64,000 bases of DNA from positions 6,882,001 through 6,946,000 of the forward strand of contig NZ_CP150218.1 of assembly GCF_037969875.1 (NCBI RefSeq), written 5' to 3'. The notes beneath the pieces are model-generated. The model was not told the DNA's origin. It did not search any database and was given only the letters and a program-made list of their open reading frames with translations. Below, one piece after another: positions 53,057-61,666 of the stretch (its first letter is position 1; each line of letters opens with the position of its first letter). The position numbers and the translations under genes were made by a program. The DNA comes from Paenibacillus sp. FSL R7-0337 (GTDB lineage Bacteria; Bacillota; Bacilli; Paenibacillales; Paenibacillaceae).

Positions 53057-54692
53057 CGTAATGCTGGTGGATGATGATCAGCCGGTATTGGATTTTCTGT
53101 CGGCAATGATTCCCTGGGACGAGCTTGGATTCACGCTGCATTCGGCCTGCAAGAACGGTCTGGTCGCTCTGGAGAAGGCCGGGGGGGACATGCCGGATAT
53201 TGTGATTACAGACATTGGCATGCCGTATATGGATGGTCTGGAGCTGATCCGCGAGCTGAAGCTGCGAAGCGGGGAGGTGCGCGTGGTTGTGCTGTCCTGC
53301 ATGGATGACTTCACCTATGCGCAGCAGGCGGTCAAGCTGATGGTGAGCGACTATATTCTGAAGGAGACGATGAGCCGAGAGCTGATCACCACCCTGCTCC
53401 GGGAGCTGGGCGGGGAGCTGCGCCGCAGGGACGAGGAGAAGGCCCAGACGCTGAAATGGAAAAGCATGGCCGAGCATCAAAAGGGGCTGCTGAAGCAACG
53501 GGTACTGGAACGGATCATTGCCCGGGAGCTGCCAGGCAGCGAGTGGCAGAGTGACGCTGCCGAGCTGGGCATTCTGCCTGAGCTCACAGCCCATGTCGCT
53601 GTGCTCTGCCGGATCAGCGGAGACAGCGGGGAGGCTCCAGGCGAAGAGCTTGCGCGGATGTCCTTGGTGGCATCGGCGGCTGAGTCGGTGTATCAGGACA
53701 ATAATGCCGCCCTATGTCTGCCCTACAGCGGCCGTGATTGTGTACTGGTCTTCACCGGCGGTATGGGGAACGGGGCAGAGGCCGGACACATCTCCATGCT
53801 CGGCAGGCTGCGTTCAGCCATTCAAGCCGTGCCGGGGGTGAGGGCGTCCTTTCAATACCTGTGTATCCCGGTGGGCAGCGGTTATTTCCGCGATGGGCTG
53901 ATAGAGCTGTTAACCCAAGGCCGGGAGTATGCCTTCTACTTGAAGCCCGGCGGGCTGGCCGGACTGAAGGAGCTTCCGCCGTTCACGGAGGAGGACCTGT
54001 TCACCCATTACGCCGAAGCTGCGCACGAGATCCGCGATGCCTTCCTGGAGGAATCAGCGGACAGGCTTGCGGAGCTGCTGACCCAATGGATGGACCACAT
54101 CCGTCTGAAGCGTTATGCCCCGCGCCAGGTGAAGGAATGGATGCTCAAGCTGCTCTATGACAATCAGATGCGGCTGATGGCCCGCCAGCAGTTCCAGTCC
54201 ACTTTTTCGCTGGAGCTGCTGCATGATACCCTGGCGGATATCGACGATATCGGCACGCTGGAGACATGGTCCCTGGCCTTCTTCTACGAACGGCTTCCTT
54301 ATATCCGCGAGATGTACCAGGAGACCCGCCGGGAGGAGATTAAGAAGGTGAAGCAATATGTAGACCGCCATCTGAACCGGAAAATCACCCTGGAGGAGGT
54401 GGCGGAATATACGCATTTGAATTCGAGCTATTTCAGCCGTCTGTTCAAGAAGGAGACCGGAATGAGCTTCATCCACTACGTTACCCATATCAAAATGGAG
54501 CAGGCCAAGGAATGGCTGGACCAGTCTCCGCAAAGTGTGGAGCAGGTTGCCGAGCGGTTAGGATATGAGAATAAAAGCTATTTCACGAAGCTGTTCAAGC
54601 TGCATACTGGAGCTACGCCCGGAGAATTCCGGGGAGAGGAAGGCAACCGTTCCGCACAACCCCCTGAAGCAAGGAGGCACTACCCATGCTGA
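53049..54692 (+). CDS. AraC-type response regulator (YesN-like)
   Basis: 547 residues from ATG 53049, overlapping the kinase end by 8 nt; GTG 53040 is an alternative. Receiver domain with acidic pocket VDDDQP, phospho-acceptor Asp in DIVITDIGMPYMDG and lysine in YILKETMS. A long middle is followed by the C-terminal double helix-turn-helix (KKVKQYVDRHLNRKITLEEVAEYTHLN and VEQVAERLGYENKSYFTKLFKLHTG). Probably activates the ABC operon at the GGGTCAGG repeats near 47783-47815. Its last codons lie in the first copy of the tandem repeat. Confidence 0.92.
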   Translation: MYSVMLVDDDQPVLDFLSAMIPWDELGFTLHSACKNGLVALEKAGGDMPDIVITDIGMPYMDGLELIRELKLRSGEVRVVVLSCMDDFTYAQQAVKLMVSDYILKETMSRELITTLLRELGGELRRRDEEKAQTLKWKSMAEHQKGLLKQRVLERIIARELPGSEWQSDAAELGILPELTAHVAVLCRISGDSGEAPGEELARMSLVASAAESVYQDNNAALCLPYSGRDCVLVFTGGMGNGAEAGHISMLGRLRSAIQAVPGVRASFQYLCIPVGSGYFRDGLIELLTQGREYAFYLKPGGLAGLKELPPFTEEDLFTHYAEAAHEIRDAFLEESADRLAELLTQWMDHIRLKRYAPRQVKEWMLKLLYDNQMRLMARQQFQSTFSLELLHDTLADIDDIGTLETWSLAFFYERLPYIREMYQETRREEIKKVKQYVDRHLNRKITLEEVAEYTHLNSSYFSRLFKKETGMSFIHYVTHIKMEQAKEWLDQSPQSVEQVAERLGYENKSYFTKLFKLHTGATPGEFRGEEGNRSAQPPEARRHYPC

Positions 54693-54816
54693 CGATCAAA
54701 CCGATTCATACAACCCTCTGAAGTAAGGAGGCATTACCCATGCTGACGATCAAACCGATTCACACAACCCCCTGAAGCAAGGAGGCACTACCCATGCTGA
54801 CGATCAAACCGATTCA
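54655..54816 (+). repeat. three 54-bp tandem repeats, each with an RBS and start codon, before nagB
   Basis: Period 54 (18 codons, frame kept). Each unit carries AAGGAGGCA(C/T)TACCC and ATG CTG ACG ATC AAA. ATGs fall at 54686, 54740 and 54794. The first two open 11-codon mini-ORFs (MLTIKPIHTTL, MLTIKPIHTTP) ending with TGA at 54721 and 54775; the third is nagB. The first overlaps the response regulator stop (54690-54692). Copies differ at few positions, so the duplication is fairly recent. Confidence 0.95.
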
Positions 54817-55573
54817 CACCGAGCTGTCGGGTGCTATGCTTGTCCGTGTATACAAAAACCGTGCACAGCTTGGAGCTGCTGCCGGGCGTGAGGCGGCGGC
54901 AGCCATCCGGGCGCTGCTGGCCTCCAAAGCGCAGGTGCGGATCGTCTTCGCCGCCGCCCCTTCGCAGAACGAATTCCTTGCTGAGCTTGCCACTGCGAAG
55001 GAGCTGGACTGGAGCCGCATTACCGCATTCCATATGGATGAATATACCGGCCTGCCGGCAGGCTCACCGCAGAGCTTCGGCCGCTTCCTCCGGGAGGCGC
55101 TGTTCGACAAGGTCCGGCCGGGAACGGTTCATTATCTGAGTCCTGCCGCAGGTAGCGAAGCGGAATGCAGGCGTTACGGGCGGCTGCTGGCAGAAGCGCC
55201 TATCGATATAGTCTGCCTTGGCATCGGGGAGAACGGCCACTTGGCGTTCAATGATCCGCCGGTAGCCGATTTCGCTGATCCGCTTCCTGTGAAGCTGGTG
55301 GTCTTGGATGATATCTGCCGGAGGCAGCAGGTGAATGACGGGTGTTTTGCCAGTCTGGAGGAAGTGCCGCAGCAGGCCTTGACGCTTACGATACCGGTGC
55401 TACTGTCCGCGCAATGGCTGTTCTGCATGGTGCCGGGCGCTTCCAAGCGCGGTGCGGTGACCCGGACGCTGCATGAATCCGTCTCTACGGCATGTCCGTC
55501 CACCATCTTGCGGGGGCATGGGGACTGCCGGATGTTCCTGGATACCGACTCGTTCGGGGCAGTCTTCTCATGA
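54794..55573 (+). CDS. nagB: glucosamine-6-phosphate deaminase
   Basis: 259 residues, normal family length (about 240-270). NagB motifs: ITAFHMDEYTGL (catalytic Asp pair), LGIGENGHLAFNDPP with the catalytic His, and SKRGAVTRTL at the phosphate end. Converts glucosamine-6-P to fructose-6-P and ammonia in the cytosol. Its start is the third copy of a tandem repeat holding two decoy starts; its stop overlaps nagA as ATGA. The start of the first decoy overlaps the response regulator, so the original gene order was probably RR-nagB with a 4-7 nt overlap. Confidence 0.92.
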   Translation: MLTIKPIHTELSGAMLVRVYKNRAQLGAAAGREAAAAIRALLASKAQVRIVFAAAPSQNEFLAELATAKELDWSRITAFHMDEYTGLPAGSPQSFGRFLREALFDKVRPGTVHYLSPAAGSEAECRRYGRLLAEAPIDIVCLGIGENGHLAFNDPPVADFADPLPVKLVVLDDICRRQQVNDGCFASLEEVPQQALTLTIPVLLSAQWLFCMVPGASKRGAVTRTLHESVSTACPSTILRGHGDCRMFLDTDSFGAVFS

Positions 55574-56742
55574 AGCTGGAGGCGCTGCATTACCGGACGG
55601 GCGAGCCGGTCCGGCTTACGGTGGAGGAGGGCTTAATTGCTGCTATCGAACCGCTGGAGACCCGGCTGACGCTGGAGGAACAGGCAGAGCTGCCGCTGGT
55701 GGCTCCGGGGCTTGTCGATCTGCAGATCAACGGTTATGGCGGACATGATTTCAATCATCCGGCACTGACTGCAGAGGATGTCAAGAAGGCAGTCCGCGCG
55801 GTATGGCGGGAAGGTGTGACCGCCTGTTACCCTACGGTGATTACCGGCGCGCCGTATACCATCCTGGGGGCGATGCGGGCTATTGCCCGGGCCTGTGACG
55901 AGGATGCAGCCAGCGCGGCGACCATTAAGGGCATCCATCTGGAGGGCCCGTTCCTCTCGCCGGAGGACGGTCCGCGCGGGGCGCATGCCCTGGAGCATAT
56001 CCGGCCGCCGGACACGGCCCTGCTCGATCAGTGGCAGGCGGCCTCTGGCGGGCGCCTCGCCATCGTGACGCTGTCCCCCGAGTGGGAGGGGAGCGCAGAG
56101 TTCATCCGCCACTGCGTCCGGCAGGGGATCACCGTCTCCATCGGGCATACGTCAGCGGATGCCGCGCAGATTGCCGGGGCGGTAGCCGCCGGAGCGCGGC
56201 TGTCCACGCATCTGGGCAATGGCGCGCATGCTATGCTGCCGCGCCATCCGAACTACCTGTGGACCCAGCTCGCGGCAGATGAGCTGTGGTGCACATTGAT
56301 CGCCGACGGCTTCCACCTCCCGGAGGAGGTGCTGAAGGTGGCGATGAAGGTCAAGGGCCAGCGGGCACTGCTGGTCAGCGATGCCGTTGCCCTGGCTGGG
56401 CTTGCGCCCGGCAGCTACGACACGCCGGTCGGCGGCCGTGTCGTGCTGACCCCGGCGGGCCGGCTGCATCTCGCCGGCGAGCCCGGGCTGCTGGCGGGCT
56501 CGGCGCAGATGCTGCTGCGCCATATCGCGCGCCTCAGCGCCGCGGGCCTGGTCGCGCTGCCGGACGCCTGGGACATGGCGTCCGTGCGCCCGGCAGGCTT
56601 CATGGCCTTGCCGGCGGCGGCGGGCCTGGCGGCCGGGGCACCGGCCGATCTGGCGCTGATCCGCCGGACCGGGCCGGGCGGTGCCGGGCTTGCGCTGGCA
56701 GCGCTGTGCCAGGCCGGCGGCTGGGTGTACCGCCGGGACTGA
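55570..56742 (+). CDS. nagA: N-acetylglucosamine-6-phosphate deacetylase
   Basis: 390 residues; ATG 55570 overlaps the nagB stop (ATGA), and an upstream in-frame codon at 55492 lies inside nagB. Amidohydrolase fold with metal-ligand Glu in GIHLEGPFLSPE, His in VSIGHTSADAAQ and THLGNGAHAMLPRHPN, and catalytic Asp in LLVSDAVALAGL. The early motif is NGYGGHDFN where many NagA have HGxxG, so a single-metal site is likely. It makes glucosamine-6-P for NagB. The 3' third is visibly GC-richer than its neighbours. Confidence 0.92.
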   Translation: MKLEALHYRTGEPVRLTVEEGLIAAIEPLETRLTLEEQAELPLVAPGLVDLQINGYGGHDFNHPALTAEDVKKAVRAVWREGVTACYPTVITGAPYTILGAMRAIARACDEDAASAATIKGIHLEGPFLSPEDGPRGAHALEHIRPPDTALLDQWQAASGGRLAIVTLSPEWEGSAEFIRHCVRQGITVSIGHTSADAAQIAGAVAAGARLSTHLGNGAHAMLPRHPNYLWTQLAADELWCTLIADGFHLPEEVLKVAMKVKGQRALLVSDAVALAGLAPGSYDTPVGGRVVLTPAGRLHLAGEPGLLAGSAQMLLRHIARLSAAGLVALPDAWDMASVRPAGFMALPAAAGLAAGAPADLALIRRTGPGGAGLALAALCQAGGWVYRRD

Positions 56743-56764
56743 GCGGCGCGGCGGTAAGTTGTGC

Positions 56765-56790
56765 ACAGGCCCCCGGTTATGGGGGCCTGT
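56765..56790 (+). terminator. terminator of the amino-sugar operon
   Basis: ACAGGCCCCC (56765-56774) pairs with GGGGGCCTGT (56781-56790), loop GGTTAT. Only a short T tract follows. Confidence 0.75.
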
Positions 56791-57072
56791 TATGATATGT
56801 AAGTGAATCGCTCAAATTGAGCGATTATAGAGAGCGGGAGCGGCAGGTGCTGGGCGAGGGTATGGTTAGGGTATGAGCATGGGCAGGGGCATGAGTACGA
56901 GTATGGCTGTTGCGCCAGCGTCAGCACCACGCCAGTAACATTAATAGTAAATGTATTCGGTTTTCTGAATACACCCGCACTAGCATCCGCAATACGTCCG
57001 CACTAGCGTCAACGTCTGCGCCAGCACCTGGACCACAAGCTGCATCAGCATCAACATATGTATCTGCATTAG

Positions 57073-57134
57073 CCTCAGCACCAGCCTCGCCATCAACCTC
57101 AGCACCAGCCTCACCGTCAACCTCAGCCCCTGCC
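57073..57134. repeat. 24-bp tandem repeat x2.5
   Basis: A unit beginning CCTCAGCACCAGCCTC at 57073-57096 recurs at 57097-57120, and a partial third copy follows. The two full copies differ in two bases. On the reverse strand the unit reads as GEAGAEVD-type codons. Confidence 0.75.
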
Positions 57135-57193
57135 GCAGGGAAGAGTTGGATTGTGGGCACTTGTTCAGGGGCGGAAGGGGGCATAGCGAGTCG

Positions 57194-57327
57194 TAGTTGG
57201 AAAAACGACACTTAATATGCTGGCATCAGAGCCTTAGAGGGAGTTCGCACGAACATAAATGTCATAAATCCAATTAATTTCCGCAAACACTCCAAAGGAC
57301 CTAGAATAAGATACGTTTTTCCAACTA
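57194..57327. repeat. MITE-like element with 14-bp terminal inverted repeats
   Basis: TAGTTGGAAAAACG (57194-57207) and its exact complement CGTTTTTCCAACTA (57314-57327) bound a 134-bp segment with no ORF. Looks like a non-autonomous element or remnant; no clear target duplication was found. Confidence 0.6.
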
Positions 57328-57549
57328 ATATGCATTATGTAATCTTCGTCATGTAATATCTATCATGCAGAGCAACCCCCAGTTACTTTCAATACACCCT
57401 TCCCATATCCCCACACAATGCACCCATCCCCACACATACCGTTTGCACAAACCATTCGGGAGCTAAATGCTCCAATTGTAAGGACAATTTGTCCGAAATC
57501 AACCTCACCACCAGAACTAATAATCCACCAGAACTATACTCCAACCCAA

Positions 57550-58119
57550 CTAATACTCCAGCAGACGCCCGTCGTCATGCCATTGTCCGTACATTTTGTT
57601 CACACGGGTATTCTCTATGAATTTGTCTAATCTGCGTTCGAACAGCTCCGGCTGGCGGATGTAGCTCTGAATAGTGTCGATCCGCACCCTCTGATACAGC
57701 GCCGGGAAGGCCAGGAAATGGCGGTACAACTGCTCGTCTGCCTTCAATCTCTGTTCAATCACGGGATCAATTCGAAAAGCTTCTACATCCATATCCGGCA
57801 GGACCCGCCGTCCCTCGGCGCGCATCAGTCCCAGCTTCTCCAGGCGGCGGACGCGCTCCTTATTCAGCTCGGTCCATGAGCTGCGCTTGCTGCGCGGGGA
57901 TAATCTCTGTATCAGCTTCGAGTCAGCCGCCGCCTTCTTCACCCCGTCAATCCAGCCGAAGCACAGCGCTTCTTCCACGGCGTCCAGATACAGTATCGTC
58001 CCCGGGAGCGGCTTGAGACTGACTTCTATCCAGCAAGAACCCTCTGTGGTGCTGTTCGCCATTAGCCAATCTCTTAATTCTTCTCTTGAAGTAGCTTCAA
58101 GCCTATTTTCAATGCTCAC
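57550..58119 (-). CDS. YdeI/OmpD-associated family protein
   Basis: 189 residues from ATG 58119. Family features: N-terminal REELRDWLMANSTTEGSCWIEV, LYLDAVEEALCFGWIDGVKK, the RLSPRSKRSSWTELNKERVRRLEKLGLM block and a C-terminal KFIENTRVNKMYG. Cytoplasmic; the family is described as bacteriocin-protection or YdeI-like, without a firm mechanism. Lone gene between two repeat-rich gaps. Confidence 0.88.
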   Translation of the reverse strand: MSIENRLEATSREELRDWLMANSTTEGSCWIEVSLKPLPGTILYLDAVEEALCFGWIDGVKKAAADSKLIQRLSPRSKRSSWTELNKERVRRLEKLGLMRAEGRRVLPDMDVEAFRIDPVIEQRLKADEQLYRHFLAFPALYQRVRIDTIQSYIRQPELFERRLDKFIENTRVNKMYGQWHDDGRLLEY

Positions 58120-58659
58120 TGTTACTCTTCAGTCCCTTCTTGCGTATGCCTTCTGCGCTCTTGCTGGTACAAATCCTGCATATTATACAACTTCTCCCTC
58201 ATTAAATTAATCCTAATCTGAAAATATTGCACAAAAGGCAGCATTCCCTCTACTCTAAGGGGTTGGGCGGCGATATTCCTGCATTTTGTGCAACAATCTT
58301 TAGAATTACCCTTTTATCGGTATATCAAAGTTGCAATTTGTACAACAACCGGGCCTGCCGCTGCTGTCACACCAGTCGCTGCTGTCCCACCAACCTCTGC
58401 TGTCACACCTTGTCTCTCTGACACCCACCGGCCCAATCGTCCCGTACAAATAAGCCGTGTTCCTATCCAATAGTCTTATTAGTCCAATTAGTCCTGTCAT
58501 TCCTTAAATTCTGCACATTTGTTAACAGTTTCGCAACAGAATCTTTACGCTGCGCATACATAACATAGGAGGACAATTAATATCCGGCTTTTACAATTAG
58601 AGAGTATTAGCAGAATATACCTATTGCAAAATCAGGCTGGATATGAAGGGATGATACTT
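58120..58659. other. 540-bp intergenic gap, repeat-bearing
   Basis: No supported gene. It carries copy B of the dispersed 125-bp repeat (58226-58347) and a CTGCTGTC-rich stretch (about 58350-58420). The region before the chemotaxis receptor (58500-58600) is AT-rich and should contain its promoter, which I cannot pin down. Confidence 0.6.
58226..58347. repeat. dispersed intergenic repeat, copy B
   Basis: Shares TTGCA, AAAGGCAGCATT, CCCTCT, TCCTG, TGCAACA, TACCC and AAAGTTGCA in the same order as 14296-14422, with indels. Confidence 0.7.
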
Positions 58660-60732
58660 TTGAAGGGGAATCCGCTGCACTTTTCGATGAAATGGAAGCT
58701 GATCTTGAGTTTCTCGGCGATCACACTTATTTTTCTGGGCGTGGCTGTGTACCAGGGACATAAAATCAAGCAGGTCGAGCAATCCATGGAACGGCAGAAG
58801 AGCGAAATGGAGAATAGAATTACGGTCTCAACCATCACCCAGCAGCTGCAGGAGCTGAACCGTGCGGAGACTTCCTTGGCGGAATCCAGTGACCTGGAGC
58901 AGGCCGAACCGTTGCAGGAGAAGCAGCAGCAGCTGTCTGCGGAGCTGGTCAAGGTGAATTTTGAACAGGGTACGCCTGCTTCTGCCAGTTATAAGCTACT
59001 GTCTGCACAAGCAAAAGAATATGGCGCTCTAACGAAAGAACTGGTAACGACGATATCGGACGAGACCCTTGATCCGCTGAGTGTGCTGGAGACCATAGAT
59101 GGTATACATACAAAAGCGCTTGCGCTGAATCAGGACATGCTAAAGACTAACGGTGAGCTGTACACCGCTGCCGCTGCCAATGCCGATCAGGCCCAGGGGG
59201 TCTCCTTCGCTCTGCTGGATGATACCGTATCCATCGTGATGTACGCTGCGATCGCAGTCTCCCTGTTTATGCTGATGCTCGCTTGGCTGCTGATCCGCTC
59301 GTTCCTGTCACCAGTGCGCAAGCTTCAGGCGGCGCTCAGACAGATCGCGGAGGGCGATCTGCGGCAGCAGATTAACTCCCCGTACAATGACGAGCTGGGA
59401 CAGCTGAGCCATCATTTCGACCATATGGTCGGCAGGGTACAGGAGATGCTGCGGCAGACCTTGTCTGCGGCAGGTTCGCTTGCCGATTACGCGCAATCTT
59501 TTGAGGAGTCTTCGGCCGTTACAGCGCATACGAACCAGAATATTGTAAGAACTATACAGGAGATTTCGCTTGGGGCAGACCAGCAGGCCAGCCAGTCGGA
59601 GCAGAGCACGCAGCTCCTGGAGGAGCTGGCCAGTGGGGTCCAGGAAATTACTGACTATACCGATGTAATGCTGACTACAAGTGAAGCGGCTAACCGGAAC
59701 AGACAGCAGGGCTCGGATACCGTTACGGCTCTGCGCCACAGCTCCCGTCAGTCCCGGGAATCCATCGGCAAGGTGTATGGTGCGCTGGACAAGCTGGTGA
59801 ACCAGTCCAAGGATATCTCGCGCATTACCCATTCAATCACCGAAATCTCGAAGCAGACGAATATTCTCTCGCTGAATGCGGCCATCGAGGCTGCCAGAGC
59901 GGGAGCAGCAGGCAAAGGCTTCTCGGTGATTGCCGATGAAGTCCGGCAGCTGTCCGTACAGACGAATGACTCCTCGGTGCATATCAGCAGGATTATTCAG
60001 GAGCTTGGGGCCGGTATGGCGGATTTCCAGGGACATATGCTGGAGACCCGGGACAGCCTGGAGCAGCAGGACCATCAGGTGGAGCAGACCCTGGCTTCCT
60101 TCGCCGCTATCGACGAATCGATTACAGGCATCAGCACACAGATCGGGCAAATTCACCTCAAGGTGGAACAGACCCGTACCCTCAATTCACGGCTTGCCGA
60201 ATCTGTACATTCTGTTGCGGCTGTAGCTGAGCAGACGGCGGCCGGAGTTCAGGAGGTTAACGCTTCCAGCACCCAGCAGGATCAGGCCATCGGGGACATT
60301 GCAAGGCAGGCCGGGGAGATTAATGAAATCTCGCAACGGCTGTTCCGGGAGATCAATGTGTTCAAAATACCGGAGGCTGCTGAGGACGGAATTACACGGG
60401 AAGCAGCATCTGAGCAAGAATCAGCAGCGGATTCCGGTTCAAATTCAAGTTCAGCACATGCAGATACAACGGTTCGCGGAAGGGTGCAGGCATCGAAAGT
60501 GAAGGCGCAAGCGAAGACAGAAGAGCATATCCAGGCCAAGCCACAGCAGGAGATGCATAAGAACCTCACGCAACAGACGAGAAAAAAGGCAGAAGCCGAA
60601 ATTCAACGGCCCCTGCCTGCGGGAATACCGGTGCAGGATAAGCCTGCGCCCGGCCTGAGTACATTTGTTAACGAACCGCAGAAAGAGATCTCCAAAGAGC
60701 TGGAAGAGGAACTACTGGTCCTGGCGAAGTGA
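58660..60732 (+). CDS. methyl-accepting chemotaxis protein
   Basis: 690 residues if the TTG at 58660 is used (AAGGGATG about 8 bases upstream); ATG 58651 is too close to that site. Layout: first membrane helix (KLILSFSAITLIFLGVAVY), extracellular four-helix sensing domain, second helix (IVMYAAIAVSLFMLMLAWLL), HAMP, and a cytoplasmic coiled-coil with the invariant hairpin ITEISKQTNILSLNAAIEAARAG. Followed by an unusual low-complexity tail (about 610-690). Its ligand is unknown. The 3' end overlaps the epimerase gene convergently by 21 bp. Confidence 0.92.
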   Translation: MKGNPLHFSMKWKLILSFSAITLIFLGVAVYQGHKIKQVEQSMERQKSEMENRITVSTITQQLQELNRAETSLAESSDLEQAEPLQEKQQQLSAELVKVNFEQGTPASASYKLLSAQAKEYGALTKELVTTISDETLDPLSVLETIDGIHTKALALNQDMLKTNGELYTAAAANADQAQGVSFALLDDTVSIVMYAAIAVSLFMLMLAWLLIRSFLSPVRKLQAALRQIAEGDLRQQINSPYNDELGQLSHHFDHMVGRVQEMLRQTLSAAGSLADYAQSFEESSAVTAHTNQNIVRTIQEISLGADQQASQSEQSTQLLEELASGVQEITDYTDVMLTTSEAANRNRQQGSDTVTALRHSSRQSRESIGKVYGALDKLVNQSKDISRITHSITEISKQTNILSLNAAIEAARAGAAGKGFSVIADEVRQLSVQTNDSSVHISRIIQELGAGMADFQGHMLETRDSLEQQDHQVEQTLASFAAIDESITGISTQIGQIHLKVEQTRTLNSRLAESVHSVAAVAEQTAAGVQEVNASSTQQDQAIGDIARQAGEINEISQRLFREINVFKIPEAAEDGITREAASEQESAADSGSNSSSAHADTTVRGRVQASKVKAQAKTEEHIQAKPQQEMHKNLTQQTRKKAEAEIQRPLPAGIPVQDKPAPGLSTFVNEPQKEISKELEEELLVLAK

Positions 60733-61611
60733 ATGGGTCAGCGACGAGACCAGCTCTGGGAACCACTCTGATAAGGATAGGAAGCTGAAGCCCGCCGAGC
60801 GGGCTTTTGCCGTATCCATGAACCAGGATGCACCGATGCCAAAAGGGGATTGCTCTGCTTCCGCCGCCTCACACTGGACGACAGCCGTCCTTCCCGTGAT
60901 CTGTTCGATGATGGAAATAACGCTGCCAATGGTCAGGGTGCCGTCCGAGCAGGCGTTCACCGGCCCCGTGACAGCTGAGCCCTCCCGGCCCAGCCAATGC
61001 AGGAAATCAGCCGCTTCGTCCGAACGGATGAACGAGATCTCCGCCTGCGGATTAGGAATGCCAATCAGTTGACCTGCCAGAACATGCTCGATGTGAAAAT
61101 GCAGCCGGCGCGTATAATCATCTGTGCCCAGCACAATCGGAAAACGTACCGCAGCCACCGGGAAATCCGCTGTCTGAAGCAGAATCGCTTCGGCTTGCCT
61201 TTTGCCTTCCTGGTAACTGACTTCCGTCTTTCCGCCAGACTTCAGCGGATAATACCAAGGATCGAAGTCCGTTTCAGCCAGCGCCTCCGGCTGCGGATCG
61301 TACACGGATAAGCTGGAAGTCAGGATATACCGCTTGGTCCGCCCGGCCCAGATCCGCACAGCAGCAGCCGCCTCATCCGGCGTGTAGCAAATATTATCGT
61401 AGACGATATCCCATAAAGTATCCCCGATAGCTTGCTCAAGCGCCGCTTCATCCGTCCGGTCCACAGCCAGCCGGGTCACACGCTCACCGAAGGTATCCTC
61501 AGTTAGCCCCCTGGTCAGGATGGTGACCTCGCTGTCCTGGTCCTGGAGCAGCAGCTCCACCAGTCTTTTGCCGAAAAATCTCGTTCCTCCAAGCACAAGC
61601 ACCTTCTTCAT
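60712..61611 (-). CDS. NAD-dependent epimerase/dehydratase-family (extended SDR) protein
   Basis: 299 residues. Rossmann cofactor site VLVLGGTRFFGKRLVELLL (GxxGxxG form), with YILTSSLSVYDP and SYQEGKRQAEAIL containing a modified YxxxK region. Resembles atypical extended SDRs near isoflavone-reductase/NmrA-like proteins rather than UDP-sugar epimerases. No sugar-nucleotide context. Its last codons overlap the chemotaxis receptor gene on the other strand, so both stops share DNA. Confidence 0.84.
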   Translation of the reverse strand: MKKVLVLGGTRFFGKRLVELLLQDQDSEVTILTRGLTEDTFGERVTRLAVDRTDEAALEQAIGDTLWDIVYDNICYTPDEAAAAVRIWAGRTKRYILTSSLSVYDPQPEALAETDFDPWYYPLKSGGKTEVSYQEGKRQAEAILLQTADFPVAAVRFPIVLGTDDYTRRLHFHIEHVLAGQLIGIPNPQAEISFIRSDEAADFLHWLGREGSAVTGPVNACSDGTLTIGSVISIIEQITGRTAVVQCEAAEAEQSPFGIGASWFMDTAKARSAGFSFLSLSEWFPELVSSLTHSLRQDQ

Positions 61612-61666
61612 GGGTTCACTCTCCTAAGTTATAATCAGAGCAGAGCCACTGCTCCATTCATCCGTA

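Larger units (their letters stand above)
56791..57549. other. 759-bp repeat-rich intergenic region
   Basis: No supported gene. It contains a low-complexity CAGC/CATCA stretch (about 56920-57140), a palindrome TGTATTC/GAATACA at 56952-56973, the tandem and MITE-like repeats listed separately, and a small hairpin GGAGC/GCTCC at 57459-57473. Frames open on both strands here are products of the biased repeats. Confidence 0.65.

Noticed and set aside
54655..54816. CRISPR-like array
   Set aside because: The 54-bp copies are head-to-tail without unique spacers and include a ribosome binding site and coding start; it is a tandem duplication.
56910..57215. 101-codon forward frame (and its reverse-strand counterpart) of Ala/Ser/Pro composition
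   Set aside because: It is produced by CAGC/CATCA-type low-complexity repeats; no ribosome binding site, and codon composition follows the repeats.
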